Origin: a virus
Strand: one strand, 5' to 3'
Length of the DNA: 35,209 nt
IMG/VR virus record: IMGVR_UViG_3300028044_000035
Span: 1 to 35,209 of that record
Notes under the pieces: model-generated
The model's input: the letters and a program-made list of their open reading frames with translations, nothing else
The model's database searches: none
Told to the model about the DNA's origin: nothing
Translations under genes and position numbers: made by a program
Part shown: piece after piece, positions 24,028-32,484 of the stretch
Layout of the letters: each line of letters opens with the position of its first letter
Numbering within the stretch: the first letter of the stretch is position 1

Positions 24028-27000
24028 TTAAACCCTTTGTCCCCTAATTCTTTGTGAATCAATTTGTTTAATCTGTGTCATTACTGATCTTGCAATTTCA
24101 TCAGGATTTGCACCAGATTTAACATTTACATTGATACTATAATTATACACTGACTCTCCAGAATATGTGCCATCATTTACAGCCTTCATATTATCAACAC
24201 CAAAGTTTTTAACAGCATATTTACTCATTACAAATTCACCAGGGGTAAGCATTGCTGGAACAATATCAGAACCAAGACTTGGCCCTCCTTTGGCATAATA
24301 TTTTTTCATTAATCCGCCAGCATTTGCAAATTTAGATCTTAATCTGTTACTTGTTTCATATGCTGCATTTGTTGCTGCTTGAGTTGCTGCTTTCTGTTGT
24401 TCCTGTTGTTGTTGATATTGAATAGCCATACCTGTATATCTTGCAGTAGAAGCAGCATTTGCTGTATCTACACCCTGAGCAACCAATCCAGTCATCATTG
24501 CATTTGCAATATTTGATGCAGACTCTCCAACAAGAACTGCTACCTGTACTGCTTTGTTGATATCTTTTGTTGTTTGCGCTGTACTTATAGCAGTAATAGC
24601 AGATTTTACAGATGCTGCATCTGCTGCGGCGGCTGCGGCTGCGGCTGCTGCGGCTGCTGCCTCTGCTTCTAGTGCTGCCGCTGCTGCGGCGGCTGCTGCT
24701 GCGGCTGCTGCATCACCATCTGTGTCAGTATCACCATCATCCTCTTCATCATCATCTGTGTCAGTATCAAATCCTGCTACAACACCAGCACCTAACATAG
24801 CCAATGCCATAGCGGCAGCAATCTTTTTCCAGTATTCTAGAATAGAAGCCAATTTTTCTTTAGTTGCCTCTAAAACATCGTTGTATTTACCAGCAAGAAC
24901 TGATGCAGCAATCGTTGCATCTGCTGCTGCCTGCCAAGCATCTTTTTGTGCATCAATATCATCAAGTCTGGCCTGCAACTGATCTTTAATTACTTGCAAA
25001 TTATCCTGAGCAACCTTTAAATCATTTTGTGCTGTTAACAAACTTCCATTTTTAATTTCATAAACTTTGTCTTCAAGATCACGAATTTGGATTAAATTGG
25101 CTTCACGCTGCTCTTCAAGATTATAAATTTGGTCTTCAATTATACGAATCTGCTCTTGTGCAAGTTTTTGTTTTTCCTGGTATGCATAAATTTGATCTTG
25201 CTTAATACGAATTTGTTCTTGTAAAGGAATTCTTGCTTGTTCTAATGCATAAATCTGATCTTGTTTAGCAAGAATTTGTGCCTGTACCGCTTCACGCTGC
25301 TCTTCTAAATTAAATACTTGTTGACTAATAGCAAACTGACGTTGTTCTACCTGTACTCTTGTCATTCCCTGACGTGTACGCAAAGCCTCTAATTGAGCCT
25401 GACGTGCAGCATCTATGGTTCCAGAAGCCCTTTCTGATGCCGAAGCAGCGGCTTGCGCTCTTGCTTCCTGTGCAGCCTGTGCAGCAGCAGAAATATCTCC
25501 TTGAGTTAAAGCGTCTGCAATACTAAGTTGTGATTTTTGTTGAGCAGCAATCTCTTGATTAATATCAGATATTCTACTTAAGGCCTCTTCTTGTGCATCA
25601 TATTTGCTGTTAATTTCTTCAGCAGCACGATCCATTAATTCAAGTTCATTAGATAAGTCAGATGCTTCTTCTTGTAATGCAGCAATTGGACGCTCAAATC
25701 CAAGTTCAATGCTGCGTTGCATTGCTTCAATATCAGCCTGTAGTCCAGAAATAGGTCTATCAAAACTAATCTCTATCTGTCTTTCAATAGAATTAATTTG
25801 TTCACTAAGTTGTTCAATAGGTCTTTCAAAATTTAATTCAATATTGCGCTGCAAATCAGCAATTTGTTCTTGGAATGCCTCTATTGGTCTAGAAAGATTT
25901 AATTCTGTTTTTCTTTGTAAAGATTCAATATCTCTTTCATATCCGTCAACAACTGCCTGAACTTTATCTACAGCAGCCTGTGCTGCCTCCACTTCCTTTT
26001 CAGCATTTGTAATTTTAGGCTTATATTCACGCTGTACTGCTCTTTCAAGAAATCCAAATAATTCATCTGCTTTACGCTGTAACTCTGCTTCTGCATCATC
26101 TTCACTAAAACCAAGAATAAGATCAATCCTTTTAATTTCTGGTATTTGTTCAATATATTTGGCAAGTTCTTTAGAGTTTAATACACCATCTTGTAGGTCT
26201 TTTATAAACGCCCTTGCTAAATCTGGATCAGAAAATATTGCTTTAATATCTTCAGACTTCAGCCCCATGCCTTCTAGCAGTGGAAGGATTTCAGCAAATT
26301 GTTTCTTTAGATTTAGTTCTGCGGTTCTTCCTTCAAAGAATTTAAGAAGTTCACTGCTCAATAGTTCTCTATTTACATCTTTAATTAATTTAAGAAGTTC
26401 TTTCCATTGTGGCGTTCCTACTTTTGTTGTAGCAATAGCAGCGGCCAGAATTGGATTAGATGCTATCTCAAATGCTCTTCCAGTTTCAACACCAGCCTTT
26501 TTTAGTTTAGCAAAAGCATCTTGTGACTTAATTAATTGTTTTCTTTGTTCTTTTAATTCCTCAATGGCTTTTTGATATACAGATTTTTCACCACCGCCAC
26601 CACCGCCACCGCCCAATTCTTTAGCAACAAGTTCACGAATTTCTTTAAGGCTGGCAATTTCTTCTTTAATTCTTCTTCTTACTCTGCTTGCTGCTCTTTG
26701 TGCTCCACCATCTAAAGATTCTTCTGCCATTTCAAGTGCTGCAATCATGGCTGGTGTAATTGTTGTAACACCAAGCATTGCAGCCTCAACTAATAATAAC
26801 TGATTTGATGTATTTTTTAATCCTGCTGCACTCTTTGCTAGTTCTCCAGGAAGATTTTTAAACACTTCCCCCATTAAAAGAGCGGCCTGTGGCTTTGGCA
26901 TGTTAGAAACTGCTTTAGAAATATTACCAAAACTTTGATCAAACTGCTTTGCTGTTATTGTGCCAGTTTCTAGTTGACCAGAAATACCATTTAATATTCC

Positions 27001-30000
27001 AACTACTGATTTAGAAACAGTTGAAACAGTCTTTTTTAAGTCTTTGGAGAGTGTTTGTTTTGTCCAAGTTACCACTTCTCCAGTAGCCCTATTTATTGCA
27101 CTCTGTGTTTCTTCCGTATACCCTGCAGAAAAATCTTTTCCTAAAAAACTGCCTAGATCAGCAATATTCTTTTTTAATGTTGCTTGTCCTTGATCAGTTC
27201 CTAAATCTATGCTTGCAAAATCAAACTTAAGATCAACTTTTCCAGATTCTTCTTGAAGAGCCTGAATAATATTTGTAACTTGTTCTTTTGCAAAACCTTT
27301 GCCTTTAAGTTGTATTGCAAGTGAATTGAAAACTAGTTCTGCCTCTTCGGTAGTTGCCTGTCTTAGTGCTTTTATGTCATTTTCAAATTGCTTTAAGAAG
27401 TCCTGATTAGACCTTAACTCATCAATCCTTGTTCTTTCTTCTCTATTTACTACTAGAGATGGACCAGTTCTTTCTAATGCAGTTGTTTGTGGAACTACCC
27501 CAAAAATATCACCTAAAGTTTTTAATTTATTTTTAGTTAATAAAGCAGCATCTCCAAGACCTTCGATTGTCAACCTTTCTTTTTCTCTCCAAGCATTTAC
27601 GCCTCTTATAACTGATGCAGTTGTTGCAATTGCTGTTATTGCCAACCCAATTGGACCTAAAAATCTTGCAATCGCTTTACCAAAATTAAAAAGATTAGGG
27701 AGTAGTTTTTTAATACCCCCAGCAAACAGGGTTGAATTAAATGCCATTTTTTTAGTGGCAGTATTTCCTATTAGTAGGCCTGCAGCAGAAGCCCTATCCG
27801 ATGCTAACTTTAAGAACTGTGTTTGTGTAAGCATTTGTGTAACTGACATTAATGCAAACATTGCAAGATTTAATTTTGAAACGGTACCCGCAAATTCTCC
27901 TAATTTACCACCACTCATTGATGCTAATCCAGATAAAGATCCAAGAGCAAAAGTTCCACTCATTAAGCCTCTATTAAGGCCAGTCATTCTGTCTTGGAAA
28001 GATTTGGCAGATGCAACCATGTCATTTGCAGACTTTTTTGTTGCTTCTGAAATAACTGCAGCATTGGCAACTTGTGAAACTGATACTCCATCATTAGTTT
28101 TTTTAATATCAAAGTCTGTTCCTGGTGTAATTACTCCAGTACCTGCACTACGTCTAGTTCTTGTTACTGCACCCTCTCTTGCTTTTTCATATGCAGTTCC
28201 ATCATCATTTCCATCTTTAGGTGCAAGTGGATGTGGGCTTGTTCTTTGACGTGATTCAACATAAATATCTTTTAAGCCACTTTTTTCTACGCCAAGTTTA
28301 TATGATTCTCCTGTTTTAAGTCCTGCAAGTTCTGCTTCTTTTTGGAACTCTGCAGTAAATTTTGCAATATCTCCTCTTAATGAGGCGAGTCTAATTTTTA
28401 CTTCATCAGAAAATTGAGCATAAACGGCAGCAGCATTAGCAGATGTAAGACCAAGTTGTTCTGCCATTGGGTTTGTAATTTTAAATCTTGCTTTTTCTTG
28501 GTATGGCACATTTCCAGCGCCAGCCATTTCTTCCATTCCACCAAAATAAGCACCAGATTTTCTAAATTTAAAATAAGGGTCTTTGCTTAAGGCAACACGA
28601 GAATCTGTTCTTGGGTCTGTTAAAGCGGTGGCCTGACGCATTCTGGCTTGTGCATCTTTTACACGCTGATCTGTTCTTGCAACTTCATTATACGCATCAC
28701 TAATTAATTTATCTAAATCTTCAGCAGTTACCTCAGTAATATCTCCAAGTTTGTCAAAACCTGTTTTGATTTCTTCTGTAACTCTCTTGTTAATTATTTT
28801 AATTTCTTCTACTGATACCCCCGCACTTTTAAGTTGACGCTGAAGTTCAATATCTCGTACTTCTCCACGTTCAATTAGATCTCTACGAGCAAGCCCAACA
28901 TCTGCTTTCTTTCCACTTCCAGTTCTACCAACTGCACGATTAAGTTCTGTAGAAGTAGCAATAACTTCATTGCTAAATACTGTAAATACTCTATCTAGCC
29001 CACCCTCTACTTCTGCAACCATCGTTCTGATTTGTCTAGCAAAAGCAGTGTTAAGACCTTCTACTATTGCTAAAAGTTCTTTACCAGACCTATATGCACT
29101 GCCACCAAAATGTGCAGCAGCAAAACCTCCAGGTATGTCAACGGCTGTTCCAGTTCCTTTACCAGTTCTGTATCCAGGAATATTTCCAGCAATCATTCCA
29201 TCAATAAGTGCGCCATACTTCTTTGTCATATCTGCAGGAATAACCGCTTCTCCTGGAGTTAGCATTGCAGGAACAGTATCTTTGTTTCCACTTCCTGGAA
29301 CTACAACAACACCTTTATTATATTTCTTTGGTGGCATCATCATGCCAGGATTACGTTGTGCAAATTGTTGTAATGCTGCTAGAGCATTACGATATTCATT
29401 AGCAAGATTTCTTATAGCCCCTGCTTCAGCATTAAATGTTTGTGTAAGTCTTGCATGTGATTGATCTAGTGAGTGAGCAACTGCAGCAGCCCTTTGTTGT
29501 TCTACCGTTAAATAATCTGTTTGTTCTCCAAGAATTTGTGTCTGACCAGTTAATCTTAGATATCCTTGACGTAGTACCAGCAATCCTTTAGCACCGTTTG
29601 CCAAAGCATTCATCAATAAACCAAATGTCATAAGCGCTACTGGACCTATTGCACCAATTGCAACTGTTAAAACAACTATTGCTTTCTTTACCCCAGATGA
29701 AAGATTGTCAAATCTTTCTAATATTCCGCCTACAAATTCTAATATTGGAGTAACTGCTTGAAGAAATGCTTCTCCTACTGGAATTAATGCAAGTTTTAGA
29801 TCTTCTACAGATTTACGAAACTTAATCATTCCAGAGTCAGCAGTCATACCTAATTCTGACTCAGCCATTCTTGCTAATTCTTCAGTTGATGCTGTTGTTA
29901 AATCAATTACCCTAGATGCCTGATTTCCATCTTGAATAACATTTTGAAATAATGTAGATAAACGTGCTAATTGGAATTTACCAAACAATTGCTCAATTGC

Positions 30001-31308
30001 TCTTTGTCTATTTAAATCTGTCAAACTATCAAGAGCAGTAGCAAATTCAATAACTGTTTGTTTTACGTTTCCTGCATTTCTGTTTACAATGGAATCAATA
30101 TCAATTCCAAAGCCCTTCATCATATCTCTTGCTTTGTCTGTAGGATTAATCAAAGATGCAAGACCAGACTTTAGTGCGTTAGCACCTTCAGATGCATTAA
30201 CACCGCCTTCTTTCATAGCAGTTAAGAAGAATGCTAAATCTTTTACATCTCCTCCAAGTTGTTTTACAACTGGTGCTGCTTTAGGAATAGCCGTAGTAAT
30301 GTCGTCAAGAGATACAACAGTTTGATTCTCTACTGCGTTTAGAAAATTAATTGCCTCTGCTAATTCTTCAGACTGTAACTGAAAAGCATTTTGCAAAGAA
30401 ATTGTTGTTTCAAGTGCCTTTTGTTGATCAAGTTGTCCAAGAATTTGAAGCCTTGTTGCCTCTGTTACTTGCCTTTGTAAATCTAAACCTTGAAAACCCG
30501 CTGCTGCAGCGTCTGCTGCTAGGCTAACAGTTTGAGAAACTGCAATACCGTATCTAGTAAATGATTGTCCTAAAGCCTCTATATCAGCAAGTGCTTGCTG
30601 TCTTTCTGCTTCTGGAGTAAATAAATCTCCGTATACCTTTCTAAATTTAATGGCAGCAGTTTCCATATCCATAAATGTTTTTGATGCTGTCATTCCAAGA
30701 GTTGCTAGTGGTAAGGTAAAGCCAACCATCAACTGACGACCAGCCCACTGTGTATTTTTACCAAAATTTAAAAGATTTGTAGAGCCCTGTTTTACTAGTT
30801 GATTAAATAAAGATTGTCTTTGCGCTGCCATCTGTAACTGAGTTGACATTTTTGACATGTCAAGTTCATTTGGCATAATCGCAATTGCTCGCATTGCACC
30901 ACTTGCATCACGCCCCATCTTAACATACTGAGTTTGAAGACGTTTTACATTTTGTTCTGCTACTTTATTTATTGTGTCAAATTCAGAAGTAAATAACTTA
31001 CCAAATGTTTTTGTTGATGCACCAGCAAAGCGGAAGTATTCCCGCATTGAAAACTTGTTTTTTTCTAAAGAATCAGTAAAAGACTCTGCTGTTGTTTTAA
31101 CAGTTCGTAATTCTGCAGAAAAAGATCCAATAGCATTTATGCTATTAAGGAAATTCTTCTGCAGATCACGTTGTGCCAGTCCAGCGGTTTCGCTGCTTCT
31201 AGCAATTGATGTATGAAATTGTGAGATCTGACGCTGTAATGCTTTTAGTTGTGCTAATGCATTCGACGTATCAATATTAACGCCAATATTAGCATTAACG
31301 TCAGCCAC
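24028..31308 (-). CDS. Tape measure protein
   Basis: At 2426 residues this is the largest gene of the window; it fixes tail length and fills the tail tube. Residues 1-170 are coiled coil. Residues about 190-560 match the TP901-type tape measure domain (GRQLMVGFTLPLATLGMTAS, MKEGGVNASEGANALKSGLA), followed by membrane-like helices near 540-580 and 1230-1300. A PAMLTPGE motif, usual near the C-terminus of these proteins, occurs twice: near residue 682 and near 2353. A Gly8 tract lies near 1565. Two sets of tandem coiled-coil repeats lie at 1799-1886 and 1998-2081, and acidic plus poly-Ala tracts at about 2175-2235. The start is GTG with GAGGTGA upstream. By the usual rule of about 0.15 nm per residue the tail could approach 350 nm, an inference. 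Confidence 0.95.
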   Translation of the reverse strand: MADVNANIGVNIDTSNALAQLKALQRQISQFHTSIARSSETAGLAQRDLQKNFLNSINAIGSFSAELRTVKTTAESFTDSLEKNKFSMREYFRFAGASTKTFGKLFTSEFDTINKVAEQNVKRLQTQYVKMGRDASGAMRAIAIMPNELDMSKMSTQLQMAAQRQSLFNQLVKQGSTNLLNFGKNTQWAGRQLMVGFTLPLATLGMTASKTFMDMETAAIKFRKVYGDLFTPEAERQQALADIEALGQSFTRYGIAVSQTVSLAADAAAAGFQGLDLQRQVTEATRLQILGQLDQQKALETTISLQNAFQLQSEELAEAINFLNAVENQTVVSLDDITTAIPKAAPVVKQLGGDVKDLAFFLTAMKEGGVNASEGANALKSGLASLINPTDKARDMMKGFGIDIDSIVNRNAGNVKQTVIEFATALDSLTDLNRQRAIEQLFGKFQLARLSTLFQNVIQDGNQASRVIDLTTASTEELARMAESELGMTADSGMIKFRKSVEDLKLALIPVGEAFLQAVTPILEFVGGILERFDNLSSGVKKAIVVLTVAIGAIGPVALMTFGLLMNALANGAKGLLVLRQGYLRLTGQTQILGEQTDYLTVEQQRAAAVAHSLDQSHARLTQTFNAEAGAIRNLANEYRNALAALQQFAQRNPGMMMPPKKYNKGVVVVPGSGNKDTVPAMLTPGEAVIPADMTKKYGALIDGMIAGNIPGYRTGKGTGTAVDIPGGFAAAHFGGSAYRSGKELLAIVEGLNTAFARQIRTMVAEVEGGLDRVFTVFSNEVIATSTELNRAVGRTGSGKKADVGLARRDLIERGEVRDIELQRQLKSAGVSVEEIKIINKRVTEEIKTGFDKLGDITEVTAEDLDKLISDAYNEVARTDQRVKDAQARMRQATALTDPRTDSRVALSKDPYFKFRKSGAYFGGMEEMAGAGNVPYQEKARFKITNPMAEQLGLTSANAAAVYAQFSDEVKIRLASLRGDIAKFTAEFQKEAELAGLKTGESYKLGVEKSGLKDIYVESRQRTSPHPLAPKDGNDDGTAYEKAREGAVTRTRRSAGTGVITPGTDFDIKKTNDGVSVSQVANAAVISEATKKSANDMVASAKSFQDRMTGLNRGLMSGTFALGSLSGLASMSGGKLGEFAGTVSKLNLAMFALMSVTQMLTQTQFLKLASDRASAAGLLIGNTATKKMAFNSTLFAGGIKKLLPNLFNFGKAIARFLGPIGLAITAIATTASVIRGVNAWREKERLTIEGLGDAALLTKNKLKTLGDIFGVVPQTTALERTGPSLVVNREERTRIDELRSNQDFLKQFENDIKALRQATTEEAELVFNSLAIQLKGKGFAKEQVTNIIQALQEESGKVDLKFDFASIDLGTDQGQATLKKNIADLGSFLGKDFSAGYTEETQSAINRATGEVVTWTKQTLSKDLKKTVSTVSKSVVGILNGISGQLETGTITAKQFDQSFGNISKAVSNMPKPQAALLMGEVFKNLPGELAKSAAGLKNTSNQLLLVEAAMLGVTTITPAMIAALEMAEESLDGGAQRAASRVRRRIKEEIASLKEIRELVAKELGGGGGGGGEKSVYQKAIEELKEQRKQLIKSQDAFAKLKKAGVETGRAFEIASNPILAAAIATTKVGTPQWKELLKLIKDVNRELLSSELLKFFEGRTAELNLKKQFAEILPLLEGMGLKSEDIKAIFSDPDLARAFIKDLQDGVLNSKELAKYIEQIPEIKRIDLILGFSEDDAEAELQRKADELFGFLERAVQREYKPKITNAEKEVEAAQAAVDKVQAVVDGYERDIESLQRKTELNLSRPIEAFQEQIADLQRNIELNFERPIEQLSEQINSIERQIEISFDRPISGLQADIEAMQRSIELGFERPIAALQEEASDLSNELELMDRAAEEINSKYDAQEEALSRISDINQEIAAQQKSQLSIADALTQGDISAAAQAAQEARAQAAASASERASGTIDAARQAQLEALRTRQGMTRVQVEQRQFAISQQVFNLEEQREAVQAQILAKQDQIYALEQARIPLQEQIRIKQDQIYAYQEKQKLAQEQIRIIEDQIYNLEEQREANLIQIRDLEDKVYEIKNGSLLTAQNDLKVAQDNLQVIKDQLQARLDDIDAQKDAWQAAADATIAASVLAGKYNDVLEATKEKLASILEYWKKIAAAMALAMLGAGVVAGFDTDTDDDEEDDGDTDTDGDAAAAAAAAAAAAALEAEAAAAAAAAAAAAADAASVKSAITAISTAQTTKDINKAVQVAVLVGESASNIANAMMTGLVAQGVDTANAASTARYTGMAIQYQQQQEQQKAATQAATNAAYETSNRLRSKFANAGGLMKKYYAKGGPSLGSDIVPAMLTPGEFVMSKYAVKNFGVDNMKAVNDGTYSGESVYNYSINVNVKSGANPDEIARSVMTQIKQIDSQRIRGQRV
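24612..24711. repeat. GCN triplet tract encoding poly-alanine
   Basis: Two runs of about 13 Ala codons flank a short LEAE in the tape measure protein (about residues 2200-2232). The codons are mixed GCA, GCC and GCG, so the DNA is a degenerate triplet repeat much more GC-rich than its surroundings. It follows an acidic stretch (DTDTDDDEEDDGDTDTDGD). The tract is prone to slippage, and assembly errors in it are possible. Confidence 0.9.
25066..25317. repeat. Four tandem 63-base (21-residue) coiled-coil repeats
   Basis: Within the tape measure gene (residues 1998-2081) four units of 21 residues follow one another, each beginning with (V/I)(F/Y) and ending in a Q-D-Q or E-D-K type. Examples are VFNLEEQREAVQAQI and IYNLEEQREANLIQI. 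Twenty-one residues are exactly three heptads, so the register is kept in a continuous coiled coil. Confidence 0.85.
25651..25914. repeat. Four tandem 66-base (22-residue) repeats
   Basis: Within the tape measure gene (residues 1799-1886) four units of 22 residues repeat the pattern R-x-(T/I)-E-(L/I)-x-(L/F)-x-R-P-I-x-x-(L/F). Examples are RKTELNLSRPIEAF, RNIELNFERPIEQL, RQIEISFDRPISGL and RSIELGFERPIAAL. The R-P-I step would break or kink the helix once per unit, unlike the downstream 21-residue set. Confidence 0.9.
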
Positions 31309-31325
31309 TTCTCACCTCTTTAGTT

Positions 31326-31640
31326 TTAGTTGCTAAGAGCGTCTTCAGCAGCAGCAAGTTGTGTACCTGATGCAGCCTCAACAATCTTATATACGGTTGG
31401 CAGATCCAGAATATCCTCAAGTTTTGAGAGATCGGCCAACTCTGGCTTGTATTGCTGCATTGCAATTGCAACGCATTCTACAAGAAGAGTCATAGACTTC
31501 TCGTTATCATCCGCCACCGCTGCAACTCCCTCAAACTTCTTCATAAAAGGACGAAGAAGAGAAATTTTTAGAGGGCGAACTGAGATTTTTGTCCCGTCCA
31601 TAAGCGTGAGTTCTTTAGACTCATGCACAGTTGTTGCCAT
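31326..31640 (-). CDS. Tail assembly chaperone, short (G) form
   Basis: The 104-residue protein aligns along its whole length with the N-terminal domain of its upstream neighbour. Shared phrases include LMDGT/LIDGT, PLKIS/PLKIK, a LR-FM--FE-V run, L-EC---AM-QY-P and DLPTVYKIVEAASG/DLPTIYKILDISAG. It corresponds to gpG of lambda-type tail chaperones, which coat the tape measure during assembly. It has AGGAGG five bases before ATG and its own promoter. I counted about 44% GC over 300 bases here, against about 31% over 300 bases of the paralog, suggesting codon selection for high expression. The tape measure gene begins 17 bases later. Confidence 0.8.
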   Translation of the reverse strand: MATTVHESKELTLMDGTKISVRPLKISLLRPFMKKFEGVAAVADDNEKSMTLLVECVAIAMQQYKPELADLSKLEDILDLPTVYKIVEAASGTQLAAAEDALSN

Positions 31641-31666
31641 TATTTCCTCCTATATAGGTTATGTTA

Positions 31667-31695
31667 ATTATAGCACAAAACGCTGTTTTTTTAAA
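31667..31695 (-). promoter_or_regulatory. Promoter for the short tail chaperone and tape measure
   Basis: TTTAAA (31695-31690), a 17-base spacer and TGCTATAAT (31675-31667) make an extended -10 promoter with a partial -35 (four of six). It occupies the 55-base gap between the two chaperone paralogs. The start is expected near 31660, about 20 bases before the ATG with its AGGAGG site. Confidence 0.65.
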
Positions 31696-32409
31696 TTAAG
31701 ATTTCATAACAGATGGGTCTCTCATATCATCATAATCGATACCCATATTTATACCAAACCCTACTTTTCTAGCATTTTCTCCTTGTAGTGCCAGGATATC
31801 ATTGCTATCTTTTGCACTACCCTTGCTAAATACCCTGGCTTTCATGTCTTCCCATTCTTTTTGACCACGCTCAGCGCCAGTAGCCTTGTCTAAATCTACC
31901 CCCTGTATTGCAGCCAAAAATTTTCTTTCCTGATAATCAAGGTCTCTTTTGCTTTCCAATGTTGTTAATAATTCGGGCATTGATAAAGACTTTTCTAATT
32001 CATGATAATCTTTCCATATACCCAATAAAAATACCTCTGACTCTAACTTTGCCAAATCTAAATCATCCCATGTATTACCACTAGTAGTTGCTTGTTTGGT
32101 AACTGTTTCTTCTGATTGTTGGTTTATTTTAATACCCGCTGAAATGTCTAAAATTTTATAGATTGTTGGAAGATCTAAATTATCCTCAATATCTTCAGTT
32201 GTTTTTGATATTTGTGGATAGTATTGTTTCATGCATATCCTTGCACACTCTGTTAATTTTTCAATAGCCTCATCATCACCTTTTGATTGTTTTACATCTT
32301 CAAAGGCAACCATAAATTCTCTAAGGTATTTTATCTTTAATGGAGTTATTTCTAATTCTGTACCGTCAATTAAAAAAATATTTCCACTCTTGTATATTTC
32401 TGTAGCCAT
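31696..32409 (-). CDS. Tail assembly chaperone, long (GT-like) form
   Basis: The 237-residue protein has an N-terminal domain (residues 1-100) paralogous to the short chaperone at 31326. A linker follows, then a C-terminal domain (FLLGIWKDYHELEKSLSM, LDYQERKFLAAIQGVDLD) resembling the T extension that other phages add by a -1 frameshift. Here both domains are in one uninterrupted frame. I start at ATG 32409 (MATEIYKSG), which aligns with the start of the paralog; the frame also has a TTG at 32433, but that lies in the terminator's U-tract. No good Shine-Dalgarno and no promoter are visible, so expression is probably low. Confidence 0.8.
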   Translation of the reverse strand: MATEIYKSGNIFLIDGTELEITPLKIKYLREFMVAFEDVKQSKGDDEAIEKLTECARICMKQYYPQISKTTEDIEDNLDLPTIYKILDISAGIKINQQSEETVTKQATTSGNTWDDLDLAKLESEVFLLGIWKDYHELEKSLSMPELLTTLESKRDLDYQERKFLAAIQGVDLDKATGAERGQKEWEDMKARVFSKGSAKDSNDILALQGENARKVGFGINMGIDYDDMRDPSVMKS

Positions 32410-32430
32410 TTCATCTATTCTATCATACAA

Positions 32431-32460
32431 CAAAACCCACCCCCGTTTAAGGGATGGGCT
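32431..32460 (-). terminator. Intrinsic terminator after the major tail protein gene
   Basis: On the minus strand CCCATCCC (32458-32451), loop TTAAACG and GGGGTGGG (32443-32436) form an 8-bp stem with one G-T wobble, followed by TTTTGTTG. It lies 24 bases after the stop of the major tail protein gene and before the long chaperone gene, so it should lower transcription of the latter. Confidence 0.8.
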
Positions 32461-32484
32461 TGTTATTAATCTAAAATTAGATTA

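Noticed and set aside
24554-24982. Plus-strand Ala/Ser-rich frame opposite the tape measure poly-Ala tract
   Set aside because: Triplet repeats of the GCN type stay open in several frames; nothing suggests translation, and the real gene is unbroken on the minus strand.
27755-29464. Two plus-strand frames of 164 codons within the tape measure gene
   Set aside because: No ribosome sites, no recognisable domain, and base-by-base they are shadows of a strongly supported gene.
31326-31640. Programmed frameshift at the end of the short chaperone gene
   Set aside because: I saw no slippery heptamer near its end, and the region downstream leads directly into the tape measure gene without a T-like domain.
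31650-31690. Hairpin in the gap between the chaperone genes as a terminator
   Set aside because: The inverted repeat (AGC...GCT) is too short, and no U-tract follows it on the minus strand.
32410-32433. TTG start of the long chaperone gene at 32433
   Set aside because: It overlaps the U-tract of a terminator and would add eight residues absent from the paralog; ATG 32409 aligns with the paralog's start.
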